In this document: piece by piece, positions 7,985 to 15,595 of the stretch
Layout: every line of letters begins with the position of its first letter
How positions within the stretch are numbered: position 1 is the first letter of the stretch
From: Mesorhizobium muleiense
Lineage (GTDB): Bacteria; Pseudomonadota; Alphaproteobacteria; Rhizobiales; Rhizobiaceae
Assembly: GCF_900099905.1 (NCBI RefSeq)
Contig: NZ_FNEE01000035.1
Coordinates: 1-45,700 of the forward strand
Direction: 5' to 3'
DNA length: 45,700 nt
Notes under the pieces: model-generated
Told to the model about the DNA's origin: nothing
What the model saw: only the letters and a program-made list of their open reading frames with translations
Databases searched by the model: none
Translations under genes and position numbers: made by a program

Positions 7985-8397
7985 CGCACAGGCTGTTGCT
8001 CGACACTTGCGCGATCATATGGATAGCGCTGAACGAGCCAATCACGCCGGAAGCCAAGATTGCCATCAACGGCGCCGCGGCTGTTGACGAGAAGGTCCGG
8101 GTTTCCCCCATTTCGGCCTGGGAGTTGGGCCTGCTGAGCGCCAAGGGCCGGCTGGCGGCAGCAAAGTCGCCAGCAAGCATTTTTGGGGAAGTGATCGCCA
8201 CGCCAGGCATCAAGGTCGAGGCTCTTTCGCCGGAATTGTTGATTGAATCGTCTTTCTTGCCTGGATCGCTCCACGGCGATCCGGCGGATAGGATATTGAT
8301 CGCGACAGCGCGGGCGTTCGATTTGACGCTCGTGACCCGCGATCAGTCAATACTGGATTATGCAAGAGCCGGGCATGTTCGCGCCCTTGCCTGCTGA
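7981..8397 (+). CDS. PIN-domain ribonuclease toxin (VapC-like)
   Basis: A 138-residue PIN-domain protein, close to the usual VapC length of 125-145. The acidic metal-binding residues are in place: Asp8 in LLLDTCA, Glu48 in SAWELG, Asp100/Asp103 in GDPADRILIA, and Asp121 in LVTRDQ. PIN toxins cut RNA, often tRNA or rRNA, and are held inactive by the cognate antitoxin. Translation starts at GTG 7981, overlapping the antitoxin stop. Immediately downstream is the aldehyde dehydrogenase, whose longest reading would overlap this gene by 38 bp. No inactivating change is visible. Confidence 0.85.
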   Translation: MTHRLLLDTCAIIWIALNEPITPEAKIAINGAAAVDEKVRVSPISAWELGLLSAKGRLAAAKSPASIFGEVIATPGIKVEALSPELLIESSFLPGSLHGDPADRILIATARAFDLTLVTRDQSILDYARAGHVRALAC

Positions 8398-8428
8398 CGC
8401 TTTGCCTTCGATATATGGAGACGCCCAC

Positions 8429-9814
8429 TTGGAAACCGTAAAACTCAAATCCCCCGTCGATGGTTCGATCTATGCCGAACGGCCCATCGCCACGGACCAG
8501 GCGATCAATGCGGCGGTCGAGCGTGCCAAGGCGGCGCAGGAGAAATGGGCCGAGACGCCGATCGTCGAGCGCGGCAAGTACATGCTCGCCATGCTGGAAG
8601 CGCTGGTCGCCGTGACCGACGAGATCGTGCCGGAGATCGCCTGGCAGATGGGCCGCCCGGTGCGCTATGGCGGCGAGTTCGGCGGCGTCAGGGAACGCAC
8701 CAGCTACATGGTCGAGATTGCGGAAGCGGCACTCAAGCCGGTGATGGCCTCCAATCCCAAGGATGGGTTTCGCCGCTATGTGAAGAAGGTGCCGCTCGGC
8801 GTGGTCCTGGTGATCGCGCCGTGGAACTATCCCTATCTCACCGCCGTCAACACGATCGTGCCGGCGCTGATGGCCGGCAGCGCCGTCATCCTCAAGCATG
8901 CGGCGCAGACGCTGCTGGTCGGCGAACGCTTTCAACAGGCGTTCGACAAGGCAGGCCTGCCCAAGGGTCTGTTCCAGAACCTCGTCATGAACCATGCGCA
9001 GACCGAAACACTGCTCGGCTCGGGCAAGATCGACCATGTCAATTTCACCGGCTCGGTCGCCGGCGGCCGCGCCATCGAAAAGGCCGCAGCGGGCACCTTC
9101 ATGACGCTCGGCCTTGAACTCGGCGGCAAGGATCCGGCCTATGTCCTGGCCGACGCAAAGATCGACCATGCCGTCGCCAACCTGGTCGACGGCGCCTTCT
9201 ACAATTCCGGCCAGTGCTGCTGCGGCATCGAGCGCGTCTATGTCCACGAGAAGGTCTATGACGAATTCGTCGAAGGCTTCATCGCCGAAACCAGGAACTA
9301 TGTCGTCGGCAATCCGCTCGACCAGGCGACGACAATGGGGCCGATGGCACAGGCGCGCTTTGCCGACCTGATCCGCGAGCAGAAGGCCGAGGCGCTGCGC
9401 AAGGGCGCCAAAGCGCATATCAACATGAGGGTGGCCAACGACGAGCAGGGCTCGCCCTATCTGGCGCCGGAAGTGCTGACCGAAGTCGATCACCAGATGA
9501 GCGTCATGCGCGAGGAGAGCTTTGGGCCGATCGTCGGCATCATGAAGGTGCGCAACGACGAGGACGCGATCGCGCTGATGAACGACAGCCCCTACGGTCT
9601 GACGGCCTCGATTTGGACCAGCGACACCGAGCATGCGGCGGCGATCGGTGATCGCGTCGAGACCGGCACCGTGTTCATGAACCGCTGCGACTATCTCGAT
9701 CCGGCGCTGGTCTGGACCGGCGTCAAGGACACCGGCAAGGGCGCGGCGCTGTCGGCCATCGGCTACGACAATCTGACGAGGCCGAAGTCATATCATCTGC
9801 GTGAAGCCATCTGA
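8429..9814 (+). CDS. Aldehyde dehydrogenase family protein
   Basis: An NAD(P)-dependent aldehyde dehydrogenase of about 461 residues, oxidising an aldehyde to a carboxylate. The fold is complete: VLVIAPWNYPYL (about 126-137), NFTGSVAGGR, LELGGKDP with general-base Glu near residue 230, and NSGQCCCGIERV with the catalytic Cys near residue 264 in an unusual run of three cysteines. TTG 8429 with GGAG about 10 nt upstream is preferred because it avoids overlap with the PIN gene; ATGs at 8360 and 8375 remain possible. With the iron alcohol dehydrogenase 18 bp downstream it can turn a primary alcohol into an acid in two steps. Confidence 0.88.
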   Translation: METVKLKSPVDGSIYAERPIATDQAINAAVERAKAAQEKWAETPIVERGKYMLAMLEALVAVTDEIVPEIAWQMGRPVRYGGEFGGVRERTSYMVEIAEAALKPVMASNPKDGFRRYVKKVPLGVVLVIAPWNYPYLTAVNTIVPALMAGSAVILKHAAQTLLVGERFQQAFDKAGLPKGLFQNLVMNHAQTETLLGSGKIDHVNFTGSVAGGRAIEKAAAGTFMTLGLELGGKDPAYVLADAKIDHAVANLVDGAFYNSGQCCCGIERVYVHEKVYDEFVEGFIAETRNYVVGNPLDQATTMGPMAQARFADLIREQKAEALRKGAKAHINMRVANDEQGSPYLAPEVLTEVDHQMSVMREESFGPIVGIMKVRNDEDAIALMNDSPYGLTASIWTSDTEHAAAIGDRVETGTVFMNRCDYLDPALVWTGVKDTGKGAALSAIGYDNLTRPKSYHLREAI

Positions 9815-9832
9815 TTTTTTTGAAAGACGGAA

Positions 9833-11005
9833 ATGACAAAATTGATTTCCAAATGGAACTATCCGACGACCGTGCGCTTCGGCGCGGGGCGCATTAAGGA
9901 ATTGCCTGATGTGCTTGAAGCCACCGGCATCAAGCGGCCGCTGTTCGTCACCGATCCGGGGCTGGCCAAACTTCCGGTCGTCGCTTCGACGTTGAAGATC
10001 CTCGACGATGCCAAGGTACCCTATGGCGTATTTTCCGAGGTCAAGCCGAACCCGGTGGACTCCAACCTGACCGCCGGCATTGCCGTGTTCAAGAAGGGCA
10101 GGCATGACGGCGTCATCGCCTTCGGCGGCGGCTCGGCGCTCGACCTCGGCAAGCTGATCGCCTTCCAGGCCGGCCAGACGCGGCCGGTCTGGGATTTCGA
10201 GGATATCGGCGACTGGTGGACGCGCGCCAACTCCGACGCGATCGCACCGATCATTGCCGTGCCGACCACGGCCGGCACCGGCTCGGAGGTCGGCCGCGCC
10301 GGCGTCATCACCAATGAAGCGACCCACACCAAGAAGGTGATCTTCCATCCGAAACTTTTGCCGGCCATCGTCATCGCCGATCCGGAACTGTCGGTCGGCA
10401 TGCCCGGCTTCATCACCGCCGGCACCGGCATGGATGCGCTCGCCCATTGCCTCGAAGCCTATTGCGCGCCGGGCTATCATCCGATGGCCGACGGCATCGC
10501 CGTCGAAGGCGTGCGGCTCGTCTTCGAAAACTTGCCGAAGGCCTTCGCCAATGGCAAGGATCTGGTCGCCCGCGCCCACATGATGAGTGCGGCCGCGATG
10601 GGCGCTGCCGCCTTCCAGAAAGGGCTGGGCGCCATCCACTCGCTGTCGCATCCGATCGGCGCGCTCTACGACACGCATCACGGCATGACCAACGCCGTGT
10701 TCATGCCTTATGTGCTGGCCTTCAACCGCGACGCCATCGAGGTGCGCATCGCCCGGCTCGCGGCCTATTGCGGGATCAAGGGCGGCTTCGACGGTTTCGC
10801 CAAGGCCGTCATCAAGCTGCGCAAGGAATTGAAGGTGCCGCACGCGCTGCCGGGCCTGATCAAGGGGCTCGACATGGACAAGAAGCGCAAGGGCCTGATC
10901 GCCGACATGGCGGTGGTCGATCCGACCGCCGGCGGCAACCCGGTCAAGCTGACCAGGAAGGCGGCGCTGACGCTGCTCGAAAACGCCATTGCCGGCACCG
11001 CCTGA
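9833..11005 (+). CDS. Iron-containing alcohol dehydrogenase
   Basis: A 390-residue group III (Fe-dependent) alcohol dehydrogenase. The nucleotide-binding GGGSALDLGK lies at about residues 98-107. The metal site is spread over AGTGMDALAHCLEAY (about 196-210) and SLSHPIGALYDTHHGMTNAV (about 278-297), which hold the conserved Asp and three His residues. It is probably co-transcribed with the aldehyde dehydrogenase. In the proposed pathway it would oxidise the hydroxyl of a gamma-glutamylated amino alcohol to the aldehyde, which its neighbour then oxidises; that substrate is inferred from context only. Confidence 0.88.
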   Translation: MTKLISKWNYPTTVRFGAGRIKELPDVLEATGIKRPLFVTDPGLAKLPVVASTLKILDDAKVPYGVFSEVKPNPVDSNLTAGIAVFKKGRHDGVIAFGGGSALDLGKLIAFQAGQTRPVWDFEDIGDWWTRANSDAIAPIIAVPTTAGTGSEVGRAGVITNEATHTKKVIFHPKLLPAIVIADPELSVGMPGFITAGTGMDALAHCLEAYCAPGYHPMADGIAVEGVRLVFENLPKAFANGKDLVARAHMMSAAAMGAAAFQKGLGAIHSLSHPIGALYDTHHGMTNAVFMPYVLAFNRDAIEVRIARLAAYCGIKGGFDGFAKAVIKLRKELKVPHALPGLIKGLDMDKKRKGLIADMAVVDPTAGGNPVKLTRKAALTLLENAIAGTA

Positions 11006-11248
11006 CACAGTATTCGCGCCGGAAACTGATCCGGGAAACTAGGGGCAAAGAAAGGGGGAAAGATGAAAGGTATGACGGAAACTCGTTAGCCGGAAAAATA
11101 ATCGCGGAGCGATTGCTACAGCCGGTTAAAAAGAGTTTAATTTTTCCTACTGCAGGGCATCGCTTTCACAAAGCATTCATCGGGCTGTCACACGAAAACG
11201 ATACCGCATCGCAGGCGTCCAACGGCGTCAGTTCAACGGAGAGAACAC

Positions 11249-12355
11249 ATGTTCAAATTCACGGGAAAAGTACTTTCCCTTACGGCCGTCGCCCTGATGG
11301 CGACCTCTGCCATCTCGTCGGCGCAGTCAATGGATGAACTGGTCGCCGCCGCCAAGGCGGAAGGCCAGCTCACCACCATCGCGCTGCCGCATGACTGGTG
11401 CGGCTATGGCGCGGTGATCGCCGGCTTCAAGGCGAAATATCCGGAAATCACCGTCAACGAGCTCAACCCCGATGCCGGCTCCGGAGACGAGATCGAGGCG
11501 ATCAAGGCCAACAAGGACAATAAGGGCCCGCAGGCGCCCGACGTCATCGACGTCGGCCTGTCCTTCGGCCCGACCGCCAAGGCCGACGGCCTGATCCAAC
11601 CCTACAAGGTGTCGACCTGGGACACGATCCCCGACAGCGCCAAGGATCCCGAAGGCTACTGGACCGGCGACTATTACGGCGTGCTGGCGATGATGGTGAA
11701 CAAGGATCTGGTCAAGGAAGTGCCGGCTGATTGGGCCGATCTTCTTAAGCCGGAATACGCCAACGCCGTCGCGCTCGCCGGTGATCCACGCGCCTCGAAT
11801 CAGGCAATCCAGGCGGTCTACGCCGCTGGTCTTTCAAGCGGCGCCGCGGCCGGTGAAGCCGCAGGTACTGCCGGCCTCGAGTTCTTCAAGAAGCTCAATG
11901 CCGCCGGCAATTTCGTGCCGGTCATCGGCAAGCCGGCGACGCTTGCACAGGGTCAGACACCGATCCTGATCAACTGGGACTACAACGCGCTTGCCGGCCG
12001 CGACACGCTGAAAGGCAATCCGCCGGTCGACGTCGTCGTGCCGAAGACCGGTGTCGTCGCCGGCGTCTACGTGCAGGCGATCAGCGCCTACGCGCCGCAT
12101 CCGAACGCTGCCAAGCTCTGGCTGGAATATCTCTATTCCGACGAAGGCCAGATCGGCTGGCTGAAGGGCTATTGCCACCCGATCCGCTTCAACGATCTCG
12201 CCAAGAACGGCAAAATCCCGGAGGACGTGATGGCCAAGCTGCCGCCGGCCGCATCCTATGAGGCCGCGGTGTTCCCGTCGCTCGATGAGCAGGGCAAGGC
12301 CAAGGAAGTCATCACCAAGAACTGGGACGCCGTCGTCGGCGCCAACGTTCAGTAA
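11249..12355 (+). CDS. ABC transporter substrate-binding protein (polyamine/iron-type)
   Basis: A 368-residue periplasmic solute-binding protein. A Sec signal peptide covers about residues 1-25, with a hydrophobic core and a small-residue cleavage region near ISSAQS. The mature part has the two-lobe pattern of the spermidine/putrescine and ferric-iron binding protein family (ALPHDWCGYGAVIAGFKAKY, then PDVIDVGLSFGP). AACGGAGAG lies before the start. The 243-bp gap upstream of it shows no gene and probably holds its promoter. Two permeases and an ATPase follow, giving a full importer. The ligand is unknown but is plausibly the amine used by the adjacent enzymes. Confidence 0.87.
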   Translation: MFKFTGKVLSLTAVALMATSAISSAQSMDELVAAAKAEGQLTTIALPHDWCGYGAVIAGFKAKYPEITVNELNPDAGSGDEIEAIKANKDNKGPQAPDVIDVGLSFGPTAKADGLIQPYKVSTWDTIPDSAKDPEGYWTGDYYGVLAMMVNKDLVKEVPADWADLLKPEYANAVALAGDPRASNQAIQAVYAAGLSSGAAAGEAAGTAGLEFFKKLNAAGNFVPVIGKPATLAQGQTPILINWDYNALAGRDTLKGNPPVDVVVPKTGVVAGVYVQAISAYAPHPNAAKLWLEYLYSDEGQIGWLKGYCHPIRFNDLAKNGKIPEDVMAKLPPAASYEAAVFPSLDEQGKAKEVITKNWDAVVGANVQ

Positions 12356-12364
12356 GGTTGAAAG

Positions 12365-12388
12365 CCGGGCGGCTTCACCGCCGCCCGG
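12365..12388 (+). terminator. Hairpin after the substrate-binding protein gene
   Basis: CCGGGCGGC (12365-12373) and GCCGCCCGG (12380-12388) form a perfect 9-bp stem with loop TTCACC, 9 bp after the stop codon. Such hairpins after binding-protein genes often give partial termination and 3'-end protection, so that the binding protein is made in excess over the permeases. Confidence 0.65.
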
Positions 12389-12396
12389 TATTCCCG

Positions 12397-12493
12397 CTAG
12401 AGCGACGTGCGTCAGACGCGCAAAGTACGCTCTAGAACTCAAATTTCCGCATCGTGCTTTCCGAAAATCGAGTTCGATTTTCGGGCCGATGCG
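12397..12493. repeat. Palindromic intergenic repeat element (two hairpins)
   Basis: CTAGAGCG (12397-12404) pairs with CGCTCTAG (12428-12435), and CCGAAAATCG (12461-12470) pairs with CGATTTTCGG (12475-12484). An outer CGCATCG/CGATGCG pair surrounds the second hairpin. The arrangement resembles rhizobial mosaic intergenic repeats. It fills nearly the whole gap between the binding-protein and permease genes. No second copy of this type was seen in the window. Confidence 0.6.
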
Positions 12494-12512
12494 ATAAGAC
12501 GGTAGCCGGCGC

Positions 12513-13502
12513 ATGACCGATCTCTCGCTTTCCGATCACGCGATTGCCGGGAAGACGGCGCCGCCCAGCGAGGCGCGCGCGTTTCGGCTGCCGACGCAAT
12601 GGCTGGGCGTGGCGCCGTTCTTCATCTTCGCCATCATGTTCCTGGTCCTGCCCACACTCTATCTGGTGCTTGGCGCCTTCCAGAACGCTGCCGGCACGTT
12701 CACCTTCGACAACATTGTCGGTATCTTCGACCCACCCAATCTGTCGAACTACATACAGTGCCAATATGATTCCTGGATCTCCTGGGTCGACGGAAACTGC
12801 AGGCTGCCCACGATCCTTGCCGCCTACTGGATCTCGATCAAGATCAGCCTCGCTTCGTCGCTCATCGGGGCATTTGCCGGTCTGGCCATTGCCATTGCCA
12901 TCGTGCGCGGCGGCCTGCCGAACTGGATACGTTCGGCGACGCTGACCTTTTCCGGCGTGGCTTCGAATTTCGCCGGCGTGCCGCTAGCCTTTGCGTTCCT
13001 CGCTACGCTCGGCCGGCTCGGCCTCGCGACGGTGATCCTGAACACCGTGTTCGGCCTCAACATCTACGCCCACGGCTTCAACATCCTGTCGTTCTGGGGC
13101 CTGACGCTGACCTATGTCTATTTCCAGATCCCGCTGATGGTGGTCATCATCACGCCGGCGATCGACGGACTGAAGAAGGAATGGGGCGAGGCGGCCGCGA
13201 CGCTTGGCGCCACCACGGCGCAATACTGGCGCATGGTCGTCATCCCAGTGATATGGCCGAGTTTTCTCGGCACCGTCATCCTGCTGTTTGCCAACGCCTT
13301 TGGCGCTATCGCCACCGCCTATGCGCTGACCGGCTCGTCGCTCAACATCATTCCCATCGTGCTTTACGCACAGATCCGCGGCGACGTGCTGCACAACCCG
13401 CATCTCGGCTATGCCATTGCCTTCGGCATGATCGTCATCACCGGCCTCGCCAACGTCTTCTACATCTGGTTCCGGACGCGCAGCGAAAGGTGGCTCAAAT
13501 GA
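12513..13502 (+). CDS. ABC transporter permease, first subunit
   Basis: A 329-residue inner-membrane permease with about six main transmembrane segments after a soluble N-terminus of some 30 residues. The cytoplasmic EAA loop that contacts the ATPase is visible as EWGEAAATLGATTAQYWRMV (about residues 222-241). It belongs to the spermidine/putrescine-type (PotB-like) permeases. The stop overlaps the next permease's start by 4 bases (ATGA), so the two are translationally coupled. Confidence 0.87.
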   Translation: MTDLSLSDHAIAGKTAPPSEARAFRLPTQWLGVAPFFIFAIMFLVLPTLYLVLGAFQNAAGTFTFDNIVGIFDPPNLSNYIQCQYDSWISWVDGNCRLPTILAAYWISIKISLASSLIGAFAGLAIAIAIVRGGLPNWIRSATLTFSGVASNFAGVPLAFAFLATLGRLGLATVILNTVFGLNIYAHGFNILSFWGLTLTYVYFQIPLMVVIITPAIDGLKKEWGEAAATLGATTAQYWRMVVIPVIWPSFLGTVILLFANAFGAIATAYALTGSSLNIIPIVLYAQIRGDVLHNPHLGYAIAFGMIVITGLANVFYIWFRTRSERWLK

Positions 13503-14290
13503 AGAGCGGACGTTTCTGGGCCTGGGTCGTCTTCGCGCTGGGTGCGGCCTATTTCTTCATTCCGCTGATCGCGACCGTGGAATTCTCGATGCGCATGCGG
13601 CGCGGGGTCTATTCCTTCGATGCCTACGAGGTCGTGCTTGGCGATCCCCGCTTCCAGGCGACCTTCGGCTATTCGGTGCTTGCCGCCATCTTCACCATCA
13701 TCCTCGGCGTGCTCATTGTTGTGCCCACCGCCTACTGGATCCGGCTACGGCTGCCGCAACTGAGACCGGTCGTCGAGTTCATCACTCTGCTGCCGCTGGT
13801 CATCCCCGCCATCGTCATCGTCTTCGGCTACATCAGAATGTACGGATCGAACTCGCCGCTGCCGTTCCTGGCGAGCGACACGGGCACCAACGCCTTGCTG
13901 GTCATCGGCTATGCGACGCTGGCGCTGCCCTATATGTACCGCGCCGTCGACACCGGGCTTCGCACTATCGACGTGCGCACGCTGACGGAAGCGGCGCAGA
14001 TCCTCGGCGCCGGCTGGTGCACGATCATCGCCCGTGTCATTCTGCCCAATGTGCTGATCGCGGTATTGTCGGGCGCCTTCCTTACCTTCGCTATCGTCCT
14101 CGGCGAATTCACCATGGCCAGCCTGCTCAATCGGCCGGCCTTCGGTCCCTACCTGCAGAACATCGGCGCCAATCGCGCCTATGAGCCGGCGGCACTTGCC
14201 ATCATCGCCTTCGCCATTACCTGGGCGTGCATGTCGCTGATCCAGATCCTGTCGCGTTTTGCGCCGCGATCGGCGAACCGGCCAAACTGA
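13499..14290 (+). CDS. ABC transporter permease, second subunit
   Basis: A 263-residue permease with six predicted transmembrane segments, PotC-like. The EAA loop is LTEAAQILGAGWCTIIARVI, about residues 162-181. The start is the ATG overlapping the upstream stop at 13499-13502; longer upstream readings in this frame lie within the first permease and are spurious. It would pair with the first permease to form the membrane channel. Confidence 0.87.
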   Translation: MKSGRFWAWVVFALGAAYFFIPLIATVEFSMRMRRGVYSFDAYEVVLGDPRFQATFGYSVLAAIFTIILGVLIVVPTAYWIRLRLPQLRPVVEFITLLPLVIPAIVIVFGYIRMYGSNSPLPFLASDTGTNALLVIGYATLALPYMYRAVDTGLRTIDVRTLTEAAQILGAGWCTIIARVILPNVLIAVLSGAFLTFAIVLGEFTMASLLNRPAFGPYLQNIGANRAYEPAALAIIAFAITWACMSLIQILSRFAPRSANRPN

Positions 14291-14321
14291 CCGAAAAGTA
14301 CTGACCGAAAGAAAAAAAGCC

Positions 14322-15386
14322 ATGGCCGAGCCATTCCTCTCCATCCAGCATGTGCGAAAATCCTTCGGCGCCACCACCGTGGTCCAGGATTTCAACCTCG
14401 ACGTCGAGCCGGGCGAATTCGTCTCCTTCCTCGGGCCATCGGGCTGCGGCAAGACGACGGTGCTGCGTATGGTCGCCGGCTTCGAGGAGCCGAGCGCCGG
14501 CAAGATCGTCGTCGCCGGCAAGGACATCACCCGGCTCAAGCCCAACCAGCGCAATGTCGGCATGGTGTTCCAGGCCTATGCGCTGTTTCCCAACCTGACG
14601 GTGGCGCAAAACATCGGCTTCGGGCTGAAGGTCGCGGGCATGCCCAAGGCCGATGCCGACAGGCGCGTTGCCGAGATGCTCGACCTCATCAAGCTGCCGC
14701 AGATGGGCGACCGCTATCCTTATCAGCTCTCCGGCGGCCAGCAGCAGCGCATCGCGCTGGCGCGGGCTATTGCGCCGAAGCCGAAGCTCCTGCTGCTCGA
14801 CGAGCCGCTGTCGGCGCTCGACGCCAAGGTGCGCGTGTCGCTGCGCGAGGAAATCCGCTCGATCCAGAAGAGGCTCGGCATCACCACCATCTTCGTCACC
14901 CACGACCAGGAAGAGGCGCTGTCGATCTCCGACCGCATCGCCGTCATGTATGGCGGCAAGGCCGAGCAGGTCGGCACGCCGTTCGAGATCTACAACCGGC
15001 CGGCAACCAAGTTCGTCGCCAATTTCGTCGGCACGCTGAACGTGCTCGAAGGCACCGTCACCGATGCAGCCTCGGGCAAGGTGCGCGTCAATTCGCAAGA
15101 GGTCTCGCTGCAGGGAAAGCTAAACGGCTCAAAGTCCGGCGACACGCTGTCGCTGGCGCTGCGGCCCGAGGCGATTTCGCTCGGCCGCCATCCCGGCCGC
15201 GACTCCAGTCTTTCGGGCGAGATCACCGAAGTGCACTTCCTCGGCTCGGTCATCCGGGTTCGCGTCGGCATCGGCGGCAGCACGGTGTCGCTCGACACGT
15301 TCAACAGCCCGGCCGCGCCGCCGCCCGCTGTCGGCGAAAAGGCCGAGATTTCGTTCTCGTCGGGTGACATGCTGGTGCTGCATTAG
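14322..15386 (+). CDS. ABC transporter ATP-binding protein
   Basis: A 354-residue ATPase of the polyamine/iron/spermidine importer type. It has Walker A GPSGCGKTT (residues 38-46), the Q-loop in MVFQAYALFP, the signature LSGGQQQRIALARA, Walker B LLLLDEPLSALD and the H-loop in FVTHDQEEAL. A C-terminal TOBE-type regulatory domain follows from about residue 240. ATG 14322 is preceded by GAAAG at suitable spacing. It is the last gene of the importer and is followed by a 7-bp tandem repeat array. Confidence 0.88.
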   Translation: MAEPFLSIQHVRKSFGATTVVQDFNLDVEPGEFVSFLGPSGCGKTTVLRMVAGFEEPSAGKIVVAGKDITRLKPNQRNVGMVFQAYALFPNLTVAQNIGFGLKVAGMPKADADRRVAEMLDLIKLPQMGDRYPYQLSGGQQQRIALARAIAPKPKLLLLDEPLSALDAKVRVSLREEIRSIQKRLGITTIFVTHDQEEALSISDRIAVMYGGKAEQVGTPFEIYNRPATKFVANFVGTLNVLEGTVTDAASGKVRVNSQEVSLQGKLNGSKSGDTLSLALRPEAISLGRHPGRDSSLSGEITEVHFLGSVIRVRVGIGGSTVSLDTFNSPAAPPPAVGEKAEISFSSGDMLVLH

Positions 15387-15393
15387 GGGAAGA

Positions 15394-15535
15394 GTGAATG
15401 GTGAATAGTGAATAGTGAATAGCAAGAAGGCGCTTTACGCGCCGAGATTTCTCTGCAAGCGACCATTCACCATTCACCATTCACCATTCACCATTCACCA
15501 TTCACCATTCACCATTCACCATTCACCATTCACCA
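15394..15535. repeat. 7-bp tandem repeat array with inverted partner block
   Basis: Left block: four GTGAATG/GTGAATA units at 15394-15421. Right block: ACCATTC repeated ten times at 15462-15531 plus a partial unit to 15535. The blocks are reverse complements of one another, so the transcript could fold into a long stem with a smaller GGCGC/GCGCC hairpin at the tip. Slippage could change copy number. The array lies between the ATPase stop and the antiporter start; a short open frame through it encodes repeated FTIHHSP and is not considered a gene. Confidence 0.9.
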
Positions 15536-15595
15536 GCCAAACTCGTCGCCGTTTTTTTGCCTGCCAATCGCCCGGCTTCGCCGCTACGATGAGGC

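Noticed and set aside
943..8397. Fic plus DUF7662/PIN as one defence island
   Set aside because: They are 5 kb apart on opposite strands with unrelated metabolic genes between; no other defence genes adjoin.
8210..9634. Long antisense open frame (474 codons) opposite the aldehyde dehydrogenase
   Set aside because: It is a typical GC-rich shadow frame, His/Arg/Asp-rich without domain features, while the plus strand encodes a clear aldehyde dehydrogenase.
9788..11008. Antisense open frame (406 codons) opposite the iron alcohol dehydrogenase
   Set aside because: Shadow frame of a well-supported gene; no recognisable protein features.
15394..15535. Possible CRISPR array
   Set aside because: The unit is 7 bp with no spacers, and no cas genes are in the window.
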